This document shows positions 10,076 through 19,941 of a stretch of 57,865 nucleotides of DNA, piece by piece; the stretch's first letter is position 1, and each line of letters begins with the position of its first letter. A model generated the notes under the pieces. That model was not told where the DNA came from. It saw nothing but the letters and a program-made list of their open reading frames with translations, and did no database searches. This stretch comes from Phellopilus nigrolimitatus (lineage: Eukaryota; Basidiomycota; Agaricomycetes; Hymenochaetales; Hymenochaetaceae), in the NCBI GenBank assembly GCA_021029095.1, contig JAJOHG010000159.1, forward strand, positions 1 to 57,865, written 5' to 3'. Made by a program: the position numbers and the translations under genes.

Positions 10076-10393
10076 GTGACCACTTAAAATTATGCAAACC
10101 CCTGTTCTTGATTTTTTTCAGACATACACTCCTGGGTGTGTCACTGATGTGGCCTCAATTGTGGTAGTTCTAAAGAACCTGACAGACAGTCAAATCAGAG
10201 TGTTGGATGGTTTAGCAATTTAAGGCTGAGTTAGATAAGAATTGGCTAAATTAACTACAGCATGACAATCAGACAGAGTGAATTAACATTCTCCAAGTTG
10301 TTTGGGCATGATTGAATCAGCATTTGTTGTGATATGAGGCAAAGTTGTCGGATTGAGGCATGAGAACCGGAATAAACTTATGTCACATGACTG
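9160..10393 (-). mobile_element. Tc1/mariner-type transposon with perfect 27-bp TIRs
   Basis: The left end at 9160-9186 (begins CAGTCATGTGACATAAG, ends TTCCGG) is the exact reverse complement of 10367-10393. It is flanked on both sides by TA (9158-9159 and 10394-10395), the target duplication of this superfamily. The total length is 1,234 bp. The interior encodes a broken transposase on the minus strand. Confidence 0.93.
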
Positions 10394-10501
10394 TACCCTA
10401 CAGTGAAATCCCACAACTACAAGCACAGTGCAATAGAGGTCTTTTGCTTTCAATCTGAGGTGCGATTAGCTCGGATTGAAAACGAACGTTCCTCGGAATG
10501 A

Positions 10502-11239
10502 AAATAAGCGAGTGGCGTGAGAAGCAATGACTAATGCTTAGCCGAGAAGATGGCCGACTCGGCACAACAGCTAGTGAGCTTGTCACGCATCGGATCCAAT
10601 CTACAGAGGTAATCAATCGACACTGCCTAAAACAGAGAAAACGAGTCGGAATTTCTATTTTCAGCAGAGCCGATCGCTTACATAGCACATTTTATACACC
10701 CACAGTATCTTTGCTTGTCCTCCATTAAATTATTAGCTTAGAATTATGTTCGCCATGACGATTAAATGACTAGTAAATGCCTCATTTGGTGTTTGCAACT
10801 CCTAGAGGACACGATGGTGGCGGCAGTGGCAGCAAGACTAATTTTTATGGTAGGTGTTACATTGTGTTACGCTGTGCTGTGCACTGAGGCGTCGAACTTT
10901 CCATGATTATTAATGCGACCTATTTTAGGATATGCCGAGATATCGAAGCCCGGCTCAGGGCCTGCTAAGCGAGCAAGGTCTGATTGATACGAGTGCAGCC
11001 TCGGATTGATACTAAGCCTCTGATTGATAGCAAAAGACCTCTAATTGTGTAATCCCAATGCGATTGATGTAATCCTTGATGGCTGGACCTGTCATGAACA
11101 ATCATTTTCATTTCTCATTTCGTTACAAATCATGGTCACTTAGATAATATGGACAATAGCATCAGGAAAATGTATTTTCAGTGTTGCAACGTAGTTTCAT
11201 GTAGTGCCATGTGACTTTCTCTCCGCTGGCCTATCGAAA
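10502..11239. other. Intergenic, no gene seen
   Basis: This AT-rich stretch has repeated CGGATTGA / GATTGATA strings (for example around 10975-11070) but no coding or intron signal. Confidence 0.4.
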
Positions 11240-11960
11240 TATGATTCATCTGGAAGAGACACAGAAGCGCGCGAACACACCTTTCCGCTGCGCAGGTACT
11301 CCAGGCCGTCTTTGACGTTCGCGAGCAGGCATGAGCTTGATCGACCCCGACTTCACCTGGTCGGCCGCGAGCGCCGCGCCGAGGTTCTCCGACGCCGTCC
11401 GTGCGAACGCGTGCTGCTCCGGACTGGCGGGCAGCTTCATCGGCGGCTCGATCGCCTGCAGTTTCAATTGAATTGAGAATTGAGGCGGGATGCAGCATAT
11501 ATGCAGCAAACGGCGCACCTTCCCGAAAAGCATGTACGCCAGCACGAACGAGTCCTGCACGTCCGGCCGCGTTGCCTCGTATGGCACCGTCGCGCTCACG
11601 AAACTCCCGCGGTCCCCGATCGCCTGCTCGACCTGCCCCGGCGTGTTGCCCTCGCTGATGCGACCGACCGCGTGCCGAAGTGTCCCACCCGTCGCTGCCT
11701 CTATCTGCGCAGACACGTCCGCGTCAGCGTAATTAAACACATGGTCCGCGCCGAGTGACGCGACGAGGTCGAAGTTGCGCGACGACGCGGTCGCGAGCAC
11801 GCGCAAGCTGCACCATAATGCGCAAGAGAATTATATGTGAGTCACTAAGCGCGCTCACACCGAGGGCACGCCGGCGCCGGCGCTGCAGCGCGTATAGCTT
11901 GTTCCAGCTAGTAGTTTGGTTTCCCAGCGCCCAAGGAATCTGCATGAAGTGAGGCCGACG
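11240..11960 (-). pseudogene. Decayed zinc-type alcohol dehydrogenase / quinone-oxidoreductase-like (MDR) gene
   Basis: On the minus strand, 11806-11530 reads as the NAD(P)-binding half of an MDR reductase: RVLATASSRNFDLVASLGADHVFNY, then a domain ending AYMLFGK, an intron, and AIEPPMKLP...SGSIKLMP. Immediately after KLMP the frame breaks. The family continuation (LANVKDGLEYLRSGK) is present in the next frame, consistent with a small deletion. Upstream, the segment that should hold the GxSSxVG nucleotide loop is degraded (SSWNKLYALQ in a shifted context). There is no N-terminal catalytic domain and no proper C-terminus. Confidence 0.7.
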
Positions 11961-12232
11961 ACACCTCAGACAGTCTGCATCCTTGAGTTACTTTCAAGGC
12001 CAATAGGCCTACAAATTCAGATGATCGATGAAAACAAAAAGTTAGATTTGGTGGTTTCCTTCTAAAGGCTGATTTCGAGGCTCCCAGCCACCCGATAAAT
12101 TATGCTGTCAAAGTGAGGGAAAGTCGAGAAATCGAATGGCACTTTCAATGAAATCCAGTGATGCCGTTCTGAAACATTTCATCCAAAGAGGTTTGTAATA
12201 AATAGATAGCAGGTTGAAACGCATCCAGCAAC

Positions 12233-14008
12233 CTAATCATATTGTTCGAATACAAACACAAACCCTCCGGGGTCCGGTAGTGTTCTGTGTGCGTCTGAGT
12301 TATGTGTTCGGGAAGATGTGATGATTGCACTGCCGTAATATTCCATGATGATTTGGCGAGCAATTCTGTTATCGAGGTGTTCCAGCACTCCGGATGAGGT
12401 GGAATCTGAAAGCAGAGCGATCGCTCGTGTTTGCGGACGAGCATGAGGATCTCTATCTCTTCCCAGCGTACACAGCGCAAATCGACCGTGTCGGGATGGG
12501 AGAAGATCGGGATGCACGAAAGTCCCAGTTTCGTCCGCGGGTCGGAGAATCAAATGGGGATTGCTGTCGAGGCTGAATTGCCCAAGCGATAGCATGCCTG
12601 GAACGCTTGGCCACTCCGAAAAATGTAGGTGGAAGGATCTGGACAAACAGGGATCGCTTCTTCCCCTAACTCCATTCCAGCAGTAAGTAACATCAATTAG
12701 CGAAAGCGAAACGACATGCGGATCCTTGCACCTTGCTTTCTCAAGGTCTAGCCAGTTTGAGGGATATGTACTTAGGAGGATGGTATCTGGGGTTGAAGAA
12801 GGACGGGGGAGCGGAAACGAAGTAGCATGATCAGGATTGACTGTGGAGATCACCCATGACGTTGGATCGCCGCAGTCCCGCCAGTAATCGTTGAATCTCG
12901 AAAGATGAATGGAGCAAATAGAAGGGCAATCGCTGCTACGTCCTGTAACGTATAGCACGTGGTCGTTCACGATGTAGGATGGCGAATCAAAACTCTCTTT
13001 CGCTTCATCCTGACATTTATGTCAGCACGTTACATCGCGTGCTGTATTGGTTACTTACGTATTTGTGAAAGGAGGACAAGAGGATCAAATGTCTCTTCCA
13101 GTCAAGAACGATGGCCCCCTTGGTGGTCTGCCCGCCGAAAAGCCCTGTTTTGAATGGGATATACAAAAGCGACGCGTTAACGGTCGGCCCGAATCCATCC
13201 AACATAACGTAGTCGTATCGAGCTACATCGCAGATGTTCTTCCAGTTTAGTACCACGGTGCTCACAGGCGTGCATTTTCTCGAAGCGAAGATAAACTCGA
13301 TCACTTCGATGAGAAATATACTTCCGCTGCCTGTCAGATCATTCATATATTCAAGGTTTGGTGTAGATACGTACGTGGGTGCATCATGGTCATCCTCGGG
13401 TCTTGATATGATGAATATTTTGACAGATTCGCCAGTCGGGTTCATCGAGTAGGTGAAATGAAGGAATTCGGCGTGGCTGTGGTCGCGTTCGAGCACGTAT
13501 GCATCCTGTTCAACGTCCACGCAGTATAGTTTATCGTTCCAGAAATAGACCATGTGTTTTCTATCAGGAAGAAGTCGGGGATCGGCGAGCATGCTTCCAG
13601 GCTCTATTACACTCAGCCGGACTCTGCGAGAGGGCTTCGGACTGCTAGATGTCCAGTTCTTGTATCCTCGCACTGCTCGTATCGCAAGTTCGCGGAAATC
13701 GGCTTCATCGCGCCTCTCATGCGGGGCGATACTGGGCATCGATTCGCGAGGTAGCCTGTGTAAAATGGCGATCCAGACTTCCTGTCTTGCTATTAACAGC
13801 TTCAGGTACCTGCATGTCTTCGAACCGGCATTCAAGGGTCAGAAGTATGTTATTAACAATGTATAAGGTCGGCGGCGCTCACCTGCTCGAGGCGCAGGAG
13901 AGTGATGGTGTCACAGAACAACAAAACCCTCACTATCGCATCATCTACCAGACGCGAAATATTACCGGCTTGTTGCTCGAGGATACGATTATCTAGGATG
14001 CTAGACAT
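12233..14008 (-). CDS. F-box-type protein, paralogue 1
   Basis: Four exons are predicted on the minus strand: 14008-13883, 13817-13375, 13326-13059 and 13009-12233. Together they encode 537 aa. The N-terminus (about residues 20-60: LVDDAIVRVLLFCDTITLLRLEQ, then TCRYLKLLIARQEVW) has the spacing of a fungal F-box. In known proteins this binds Skp1 in SCF ubiquitin ligases. The rest is a large beta-rich region without a named repeat, as in many Agaricomycete F-box proteins. The start MSSILDN is chosen because the paralogue at 34545 starts MSSVSLV with the same 42-residue first exon. The intron phases (0, 2, 0) are also identical in the two genes. The substrate is unknown. Confidence 0.75.
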
Positions 14009-14367
14009 ACCGCGAACACGGTTTACTGGCACGACTTCCCTCGCTCGACTCTAATGTAAGAGTGATCAATGGGTAAGCCCGAGTGTTTGTGGATATTTGG
14101 GGCGCGTTTTTTTGACGCGTGTCTTACATAATAAACCCCTGTATCGACAGAATTCGCTTCACGTCTGTCTGGCTCTCCGTAAGCCAAGTAGCCAAGTCTG
14201 CACTGTGTACCACTGGCATGCCTGCCAGGTACGTATCGATTCCATCTTTTCTGATAAAAACTACTCGAGCAATCTTCCACGCCACAGCTAGTATTGACAA
14301 AATTCTGGTTAATCATCTGGCTCAAGTCTCCCAGCGTAGCAGGACCAGCCCCTGATAGACTGTGATT
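14009..14367. promoter_or_regulatory. Shared divergent promoter region
   Basis: This 359-base spacer separates the starts of the minus-strand F-box gene and the plus-strand dolichyldiphosphatase gene, so both promoters must lie here or overlap upstream exons. No clear TATA box was assigned. Confidence 0.4.
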
Positions 14368-15351
14368 ATGGCGAATCGCACTGCACCGGCTGCTCTGGAG
14401 CTGACCCATGTACTCTGTGCGTCTACACAACTCGTCTCGCGGACCTTGGAGCGAGTACCTGACTCGGTCTCCCTGCAGACGACGCGAACTCACATGTTTC
14501 TCTCGCGCTCGCGCTCGTGACGCTGAGCCCGATCCTCCTGATGGTGGGCACGCTCACTTTTATCTCCCTTTCACAACGCAGCTAAGCTTCGACTTCTCGG
14601 CGGAAGGCGTCGTACGCAGCGCTCGCCGTCGTGACGCGCGACCTCCTCGTCATCAACATGTGGGCCGGGCAGCTCGCGTGCGAGGGCTTCAACTTGGTCC
14701 TCAAGCGGCTCGTCAAGCAGGAGCGCCCCGTCGGTCCGTTCTCCGGGTTTCCTTGCTCCGCCTGCTCTGCGTTTGGTGCTGACCGTTTCGTCGGAGCAGA
14801 AAGCCTCGGCAGCGGCTACGGCTTCCCCTCGTCGCACAGCCAGTACATGGGCTACTTTGCGTCGTTTCTGGCGCTGCACCTCTTCTTCCGGCACCGGTTC
14901 GTCTCGTCGGGCTACAAAGCGCTCGACCGGCTGTTCCGCGCGGCGATGTACGCGGGCCTGCTGGCGTGGGCGGGGATCGTATGCTACTCTCGGTGCGCTC
15001 ATTCGTGCGATTTGATTCCAACTTTCCTATTGACCACTCTCTTCTTCGTCGGTTCGCGCTAGGCTGCACCTTACGTACCACACACGCACGCAGATCGCCT
15101 GGGGCGCCGGCGTCGGCGTCGGCTTCGGTGCGCTGGTGTACGGCACGACGGAGCTCCTCCCCGCGCGCTTCCCGCGTTCGGTCTTCGGACGCGTCCGCAC
15201 GGCGCTACTCGCGCACCCGCTCGCTACGTGGCTGCGGATAAAGGACGGGTGGGCGGTCTGGCAGGATGGCGGGCGCGAGGCGGAGTGGCTGGAGTGGCGT
15301 GCGCGGTGGGAAAAGCAAAATGGCCTTGTCGCGAAGACTCGGACGGAGTGA
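14368..15351 (+). CDS. CAX4: Dolichyldiphosphatase (PAP2 superfamily)
   Basis: Five exons (14368-14416, 14479-14543, 14607-14733, 14800-14992, 15063-15351) encode 240 aa, the usual length. The enzyme removes a phosphate from dolichyl diphosphate at the ER lumenal face. This recycles the carrier for N-glycosylation. All three PAP2 signature blocks are visible: K71-x6-R78-P79, P90-S-S-H93 in GYGFPSSHSQYMGY, and S144-R145-x5-H151. Hydrophobic segments around residues 21-38, 96-115 and 125-142 fit membrane spans. The first intron (GTGCGT donor, phase 1) restores LTHVLYDANSHVSLALAL. Without it the frame closes. The neighbouring upstream gene is divergent. Confidence 0.9.
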
Positions 15352-15607
15352 TATTGTTACATACAGATTGGTGTAATAAGTTATGGCGCGACATCCTGTA
15401 TCCTATACAGCTTCGTATACTAGTTCAGCTCTAGATTTGCTGTGTCTTTCTTCGTTATCTGTGTTTCTCGAAGATGACTAAAGCGTGAGAAACCCACGTG
15501 CGGTGGACACAATGCGCTCCCCGAGAGTCATGAACCCTATCTACCTTCTCGCACATCTCCCTCGGACAGCTCGGACAACGCCCGCGACATCAAGTCGCGC
15601 CCAGACG

Positions 15608-17772
15608 ATGGACGCTGTGCCCTCGAAGTCTCCAGAGAGGTGTGTAGCTTACGCGCCGCGAAGCTCTCGACCCCACCGCTGACTTTCCCTCGCCCCTGCC
15701 CACGCGCAGCCCCAGACGCGCGGTGAAAGTCACATACGCGAACAGGAAGGTGAGCCCTCCGAAGCGAGCCAGCACGCGCGAAGACGGTGGCTGACCTGCG
15801 GGCGCGCGCGGCGCCGTGCAGCGGAAGGCGCGCAGCGGGAAAGACGCGGAGCGAGGGTGAGTGCGCGTTCGCGTTCGCGCAACCGCGGAAGGGGGACTAA
15901 GCTGAAGGCGGCGGTGTGTTGCAGGGACCCGGACGCTGCGAGCGGCGCTGCGGGCGCTGCGGACGGCACGGCAGAGACGTCCGTGAGTCGCTGTGCACAC
16001 ATATACATATGTATACGATCGTTATGACGCAACCGCTCAGGCGTCCTCGCCCTCCGCGCAGACGGCGCACGAGCGCAGCGGACCGCCCGGGTGAGCAGCG
16101 CAGCGCGCTTCCCCCCACCCGTCCTCCTGCGCACTGTGCTGACTGACTGACTGGCTGGCTGGCTGGCGGGACAGCCTGCCCGGCCCTGCGCAGGCTTCGG
16201 CCAGAAAGCGCGCGCCCCGGAAGTCGAGCGCGAAGGACACGCGCGCCGCACCGGGCGGCCCTGCCCCAGGCGCACCCGAAGACCCAGACGGGAGCGGCAC
16301 GCCGCCCCTGGCCGCGCGCGGCGCTCAGCCGGCGCTCGCCTCCAAGTACGCCCCTCCGCCACAGCTCAGGGGAGAATCTGACGCTGACTTGCATTGCAGG
16401 GCGCGCCCCGGCGCGATGCCGCCTCCGTCCGCGTCCGTATCCGACACGTCCGACAAGCCCGAGGGCGCGCGGGGGGCGCGCACGACCGAGGCGGGGCGCC
16501 GCGCGTACTTCGAGGCGCACCCGGACGTGGCGGCGCACGAGCCGCACCGGGTGCGCTGCGGGTGCTGCGGGAAGTGGCTGAAGCTGCACGCGACGCAGAG
16601 GTACGCGCTCGGGCCGTGGAAGGCGCATACGCGTCTCTGCTCCCCCGGGTACGAGTGTCTGCTTTTCGAGTACGGTCGGCGTGCGCTGATATGGAGGATT
16701 ACACAGCCAGCCGGGCAGGCGTGCGCGCCTCAGCACGGATTCTGGCGCTCGCGCAGCCGCAGAGAGCGGAGGAGACGGCGGCGACGACGACGACGCAGCA
16801 TCGGTCGCGCCCTCGGTGTCCGCATCCGAGGTGTCCGCGTCGCCCACCGCGGCCTCGCTGCTGGGCGCGCCGGGTCGGCGGAGCGCGGCGGAGCGGGAGC
16901 AGCTGCTCGCGGCGGACGCGCTGGCGGGCGAGGTGCGCGCGGACGCGGTGTTCTGCGCGGCGTGCGGGAAGTGGATCCGGCTCTCGGGGACGACGCGCTT
17001 CCAGCTGGTGAACTGGGCGCGGCACGCGGAGCGCGTGCACGGGCGGCGGCCTGGAGACAGCGAGGGAGGCAGCGAGGCGCCGAGCGGGCGCGTGCGGGAG
17101 GCGGAGCGCAAGCTGCAGCTCGTGAACGACGCGCAGGCGCGCGAGTTCGCGGCGCACCGCGTGGCGTGCTCGGCGTGCGGCGCGGAGGTGCGCCTGTCGG
17201 AGACGGCGGCGTACCAGCTGGATAAGTGGCTGGAGCATAAAGCGGCGTGTACACTGTGAGGCGCCTCTTTTTTTTTCTTCTTTTTTTTGATGTTGTTGCG
17301 TGGCTGAGCACTTGTGGAACTTAGGGTGCCGTTGCCCGGTGCGTCTGCGGAAGCCGACCCAGCGCGTGCGCAGCCGGAGATGTCTCCCCCGGTCCGCGCT
17401 TCCCCTCTGCCTGCAGATGCGCCACCACCGAACGCGAGCGTGCGTCCGCCGCCATCGACAGCGTCGACAGACATGACGTGCGTCAACGCGGACAGCTCGG
17501 CGGACTCGTGCGTTGCCCCCTTGGCCGGCGCTGCGCTGGCGCCGTTTGTGCTCCCCCAGAAACGCGCGCGGGAGGACGACGAGGGCGAGGGCGAGGCTGG
17601 GGGGGAGGAGGGGCAGGGCGCTGCGGTGCGGCGGCGGACGGAGGGGTACGTGCGGTCTGAGGCGAGTGCGCCTGGGCCGTGGGGCTGGTTCTGGGAGCCG
17701 TGGGAGACGTTCAAGAAGGGGTTCGCGGAGGGGTTGTGGGCAGGGCAGGCTGGACCAGCGGCGACGACGTAG
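15608..17772 (+). CDS. Zinc-finger-like protein with three CxxC...WxxHxxxC repeats
   Basis: Nine exons join in frame: 15608-15639, 15710-15749, 15822-15856, 15925-15982, 16062-16090, 16175-16345, 16400-16648, 16707-17255 and 17325-17772. They encode 536 aa. All introns are GT..AG and the phases match. Residues 1-160 are basic and low complexity. Three related modules follow at about 175-202, 288-316 and 359-386, each C-x2-C-G-x3-(K/R)-L-x10-W-x2-H-x3-C. The second has lost its last Cys and carries Val-His there. The C-terminus has a basic KRAR stretch, an acidic run and a Trp-rich WGWFWEPWETFKKGFAEGLW segment. The metal-binding pattern suggests a nuclear or nucleic-acid-binding protein, but no named family was recognised. 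Translation could also begin at ATGs at 15512 or 15530. The last intron removes an apparent stop at 17257. Confidence 0.75.
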
Positions 17773-17881
17773 GGGCCTCGGCGTGGATTCCCGTTGTTTT
17801 GTTTCTTTGCTCCTTTTTTTTTCTTTTCTTTTTTTCTTGGACATGGTCTCGTCTTGCGTAACGATCCTTGATCGAATGAAA

Positions 17882-17902
17882 TAATAATAATAATAATAAA
17901 AG
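17882..17902 (+). promoter_or_regulatory. AATAA-type 3' end signal
   Basis: A run of ATA/AATAA units about 110 bases after the preceding stop is a plausible polyadenylation region, and is also a trinucleotide microsatellite. Confidence 0.4.
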
Positions 17903-18129
17903 TAAATCTTGTATAGTGGGGTGCTGTGCGCGGAAGGCGTTGCTAACAGGAGCGGGCGGTGTGGCTTGACCTGCTTCAGCCTCGCTTTCGGCATGCGATC
18001 GGCAGAAGGTAGACGCGCCCAACTCGTCGACTTGTCTCCGCACTCCGCTGCCCTCCACGCCAGCCCCAGCCCCAGCCCCCCTTCTCTCCCTCCCCCTTCT
18101 CCCCCCAACTGCCCTCCCCTCCCGCAGCC

Positions 18130-18135
18130 TATATA
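18130..18135 (+). promoter_or_regulatory. TATA box of the second zinc-finger-like gene
   Basis: TATATA lies inside a pyrimidine-rich upstream region. Transcription starting about 30 bases later would place two intron-bearing leader exons (up to 18199, and about 18396-18430) before the chosen start codon. Confidence 0.5.
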
Positions 18136-18634
18136 GCCCCCCAATGCGCCCCGCCTCCACATCCCCCCCGTCCTCCAGCGCCCCCCTCCCCCGCACCAGG
18201 TGAGTCTGAGTCGCGACCGCCGCACAAAGGCTTTAGAGAGGCGCTCGCTCATCCCCGCGCTGGGCGTGTGCGCGCTAGGCTCGACAAAGACCGCCGCACG
18301 CGTGCCGAGCGGGTCGACTATGTGCGTCGTCCTCCTCGTCGTCGTCTTCTCATTCCCCCCGTCGTGAGAGCTGAGCGTCCCCCCGCCCCCCGACAGAAAG
18401 CGCTGCACAGCGGCCGGCCGTCCCCCCTAAGGTGAGTGAGTGAGCCCTGCGCCCGCGCCCCCCTTCCCCCTTTCCCCCTTTCCCCCCTCTTCCCTTCCCC
18501 TCTCCCCATCCCCTTTCCCCCATTCGCCCCCTCCCCCCTTCCCCCTTCGCCCATCCCCCCCTCCGCCCTCCGCCCCCCTTGAGCACGGGACACGGACACT
18601 GACCCCGGCGCTGCGCAGGATCAAAAAGGAACCA

Positions 18635-19941
18635 ATGCCCGACGCCATGCCCAAAGCCGCAGACGCAGACGCGGCCCCGCGCGCGGGCTCAAGCGCCGCC
18701 GCCGCTGCGGCGCCCTCCACAACGTGCGTCCTCCCGTCCCCCCTATCCCCCCACGCGCTCGCGCGCGCCCCGCTTTCCCCCACGCTCACGCCTCTCCGCA
18801 TACGCTCACGCCACACGCCCGCCCCCCGGCGCACACAGCGCGCAGACCCGCGCGCGCGCGTACGCCGCGCGCGCCGCGGCGCGCGAGCAGCGCCTGCGCG
18901 CGCACGCGCACGCGGACGTGCGCGGGCCCGAGCTCGTGCGCTGCCGCCTCTGCGGACAGGACATCAAGCTCTCGACGAAGAGCGCGTACGACGCGTTCCA
19001 CTGGACGAAGCACATCGAGCGCTGCGCGCGCCGCGCCCCCGCGAAGCGCGGCCAGGGCGCCTCGCGCGCGCGCGGGGACCGCGTGAGTCCTCCTCGCCCT
19101 TTTCCCTTCCCTTCTCCCACCCCCACCTGTCTCTCCGGCTTTGTCTTTGCTCTCTTTTGTCGCTTTGTTTGCGCTCTCCCTGACCCAACCACAGAAAAAA
19201 CGCTCGAGCGTGTCCGCCGACGCGCTGCAGGCGCCCGCCAAGCGCGGCGCGCTCACCATCCGCCTGCGACCGAAGCGCGGCGGCGAGGCGGGGCCCAGCT
19301 CCAGCACGAACACGAACACGCGCGCCAGCGGCGGCGGCGTCTTCGTCAAAGAAGAGTCGCCCGACGGCGACAGCGCAATGGGGCTGGGGCTGGGGCTGGG
19401 GCTGGGCGCGCTCCCCACATCCTCGTCCGGCTCGCACGGCGGCTCGCACCAGGACTCGTCGCCGCTGCCCGAGACGCCGCCCCCTCCGCAGAAGCGCGCA
19501 CCGGAGCCGGACGTCGTGCTCGAGGACTACTACCGCCGCTCGCGCCGGCGCGGCACGCGCGAGCTCTCGCCGTTCACGCCCGCGGGCGCGCGCGCGTGGA
19601 CGTGGGGCCACGTGAAGGAGGCCGTGTGGGTCGTGCGCAAGTATCCCGCGGTGGGCGGCGCGGGCGACGAGGTCGACGCGGGGGAGGGCGACGCGGGCGC
19701 GGGAGAAGAGGTGGGCGCGGGAGATGAGGTGGGAGAGGAGGTGGAGGTGGGCGGAGGCGGGGCGGGGGACGCGTGTGCGGCGAGCGACGCGTGCTTCGAA
19801 GCTGGGAAGGGCGCGCGAGGGAAGGCGGGGAGGGAGGGGCGCTGCGCCGCCGCCGCCGCCGTGGGCCAGCCTGGAGACGCGCTGCGGGCGGGCAGCTGTT
19901 GTAGTGCGTCCTCCTCCGGGAGCGAGCCCTGGTCGGACTGA
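18635..19941 (+). CDS. Zinc-finger-like protein with one CxxC...WxxHxxxC module
   Basis: Exons 18635-18723, 18839-19082 and 19195-19941 give 359 aa with matching phases (2, 0). Residues 65-92 (C65-R-L-C68-G ... W-T-K-H-I-E-R-C92) repeat the module of the upstream neighbour exactly in spacing. The two genes are therefore tandem paralogues or share a mobile domain. The remainder is basic, then has a GL hexanucleotide-repeat tract (about 19381-19407), a KEE acidic patch and a glycine/alanine-rich tail. The coding exon may begin at 18619. Joining upstream exons in frame to an ATG meets a TAA, so they are treated as 5' UTR. DNA or RNA binding is only an inference from the Cys/His pattern. Confidence 0.65.

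Noticed and set aside
9142..10501. Model in which the mariner sits inside an intron and the host gene continues in frame to 10501
   Set aside because: The frame does stay open for 32 codons. Without the transposon the intron would be only 26 bases, below the usual minimum, so termination at 9170 is preferred.
17257..17259. TGA as the end of the first zinc-finger-like gene
   Set aside because: A GTGAGG...CTTAG intron at 17256-17324 removes it and joins in phase to a further 148 codons with a Trp-rich C-terminus.
18144..18199. ATG at 18144 as the start of the second zinc-finger-like gene
   Set aside because: Splicing this exon to the following 35-nt exon meets an in-frame TAA, and the ATG is only about 10 bases from the TATA box, so it is more likely leader sequence.
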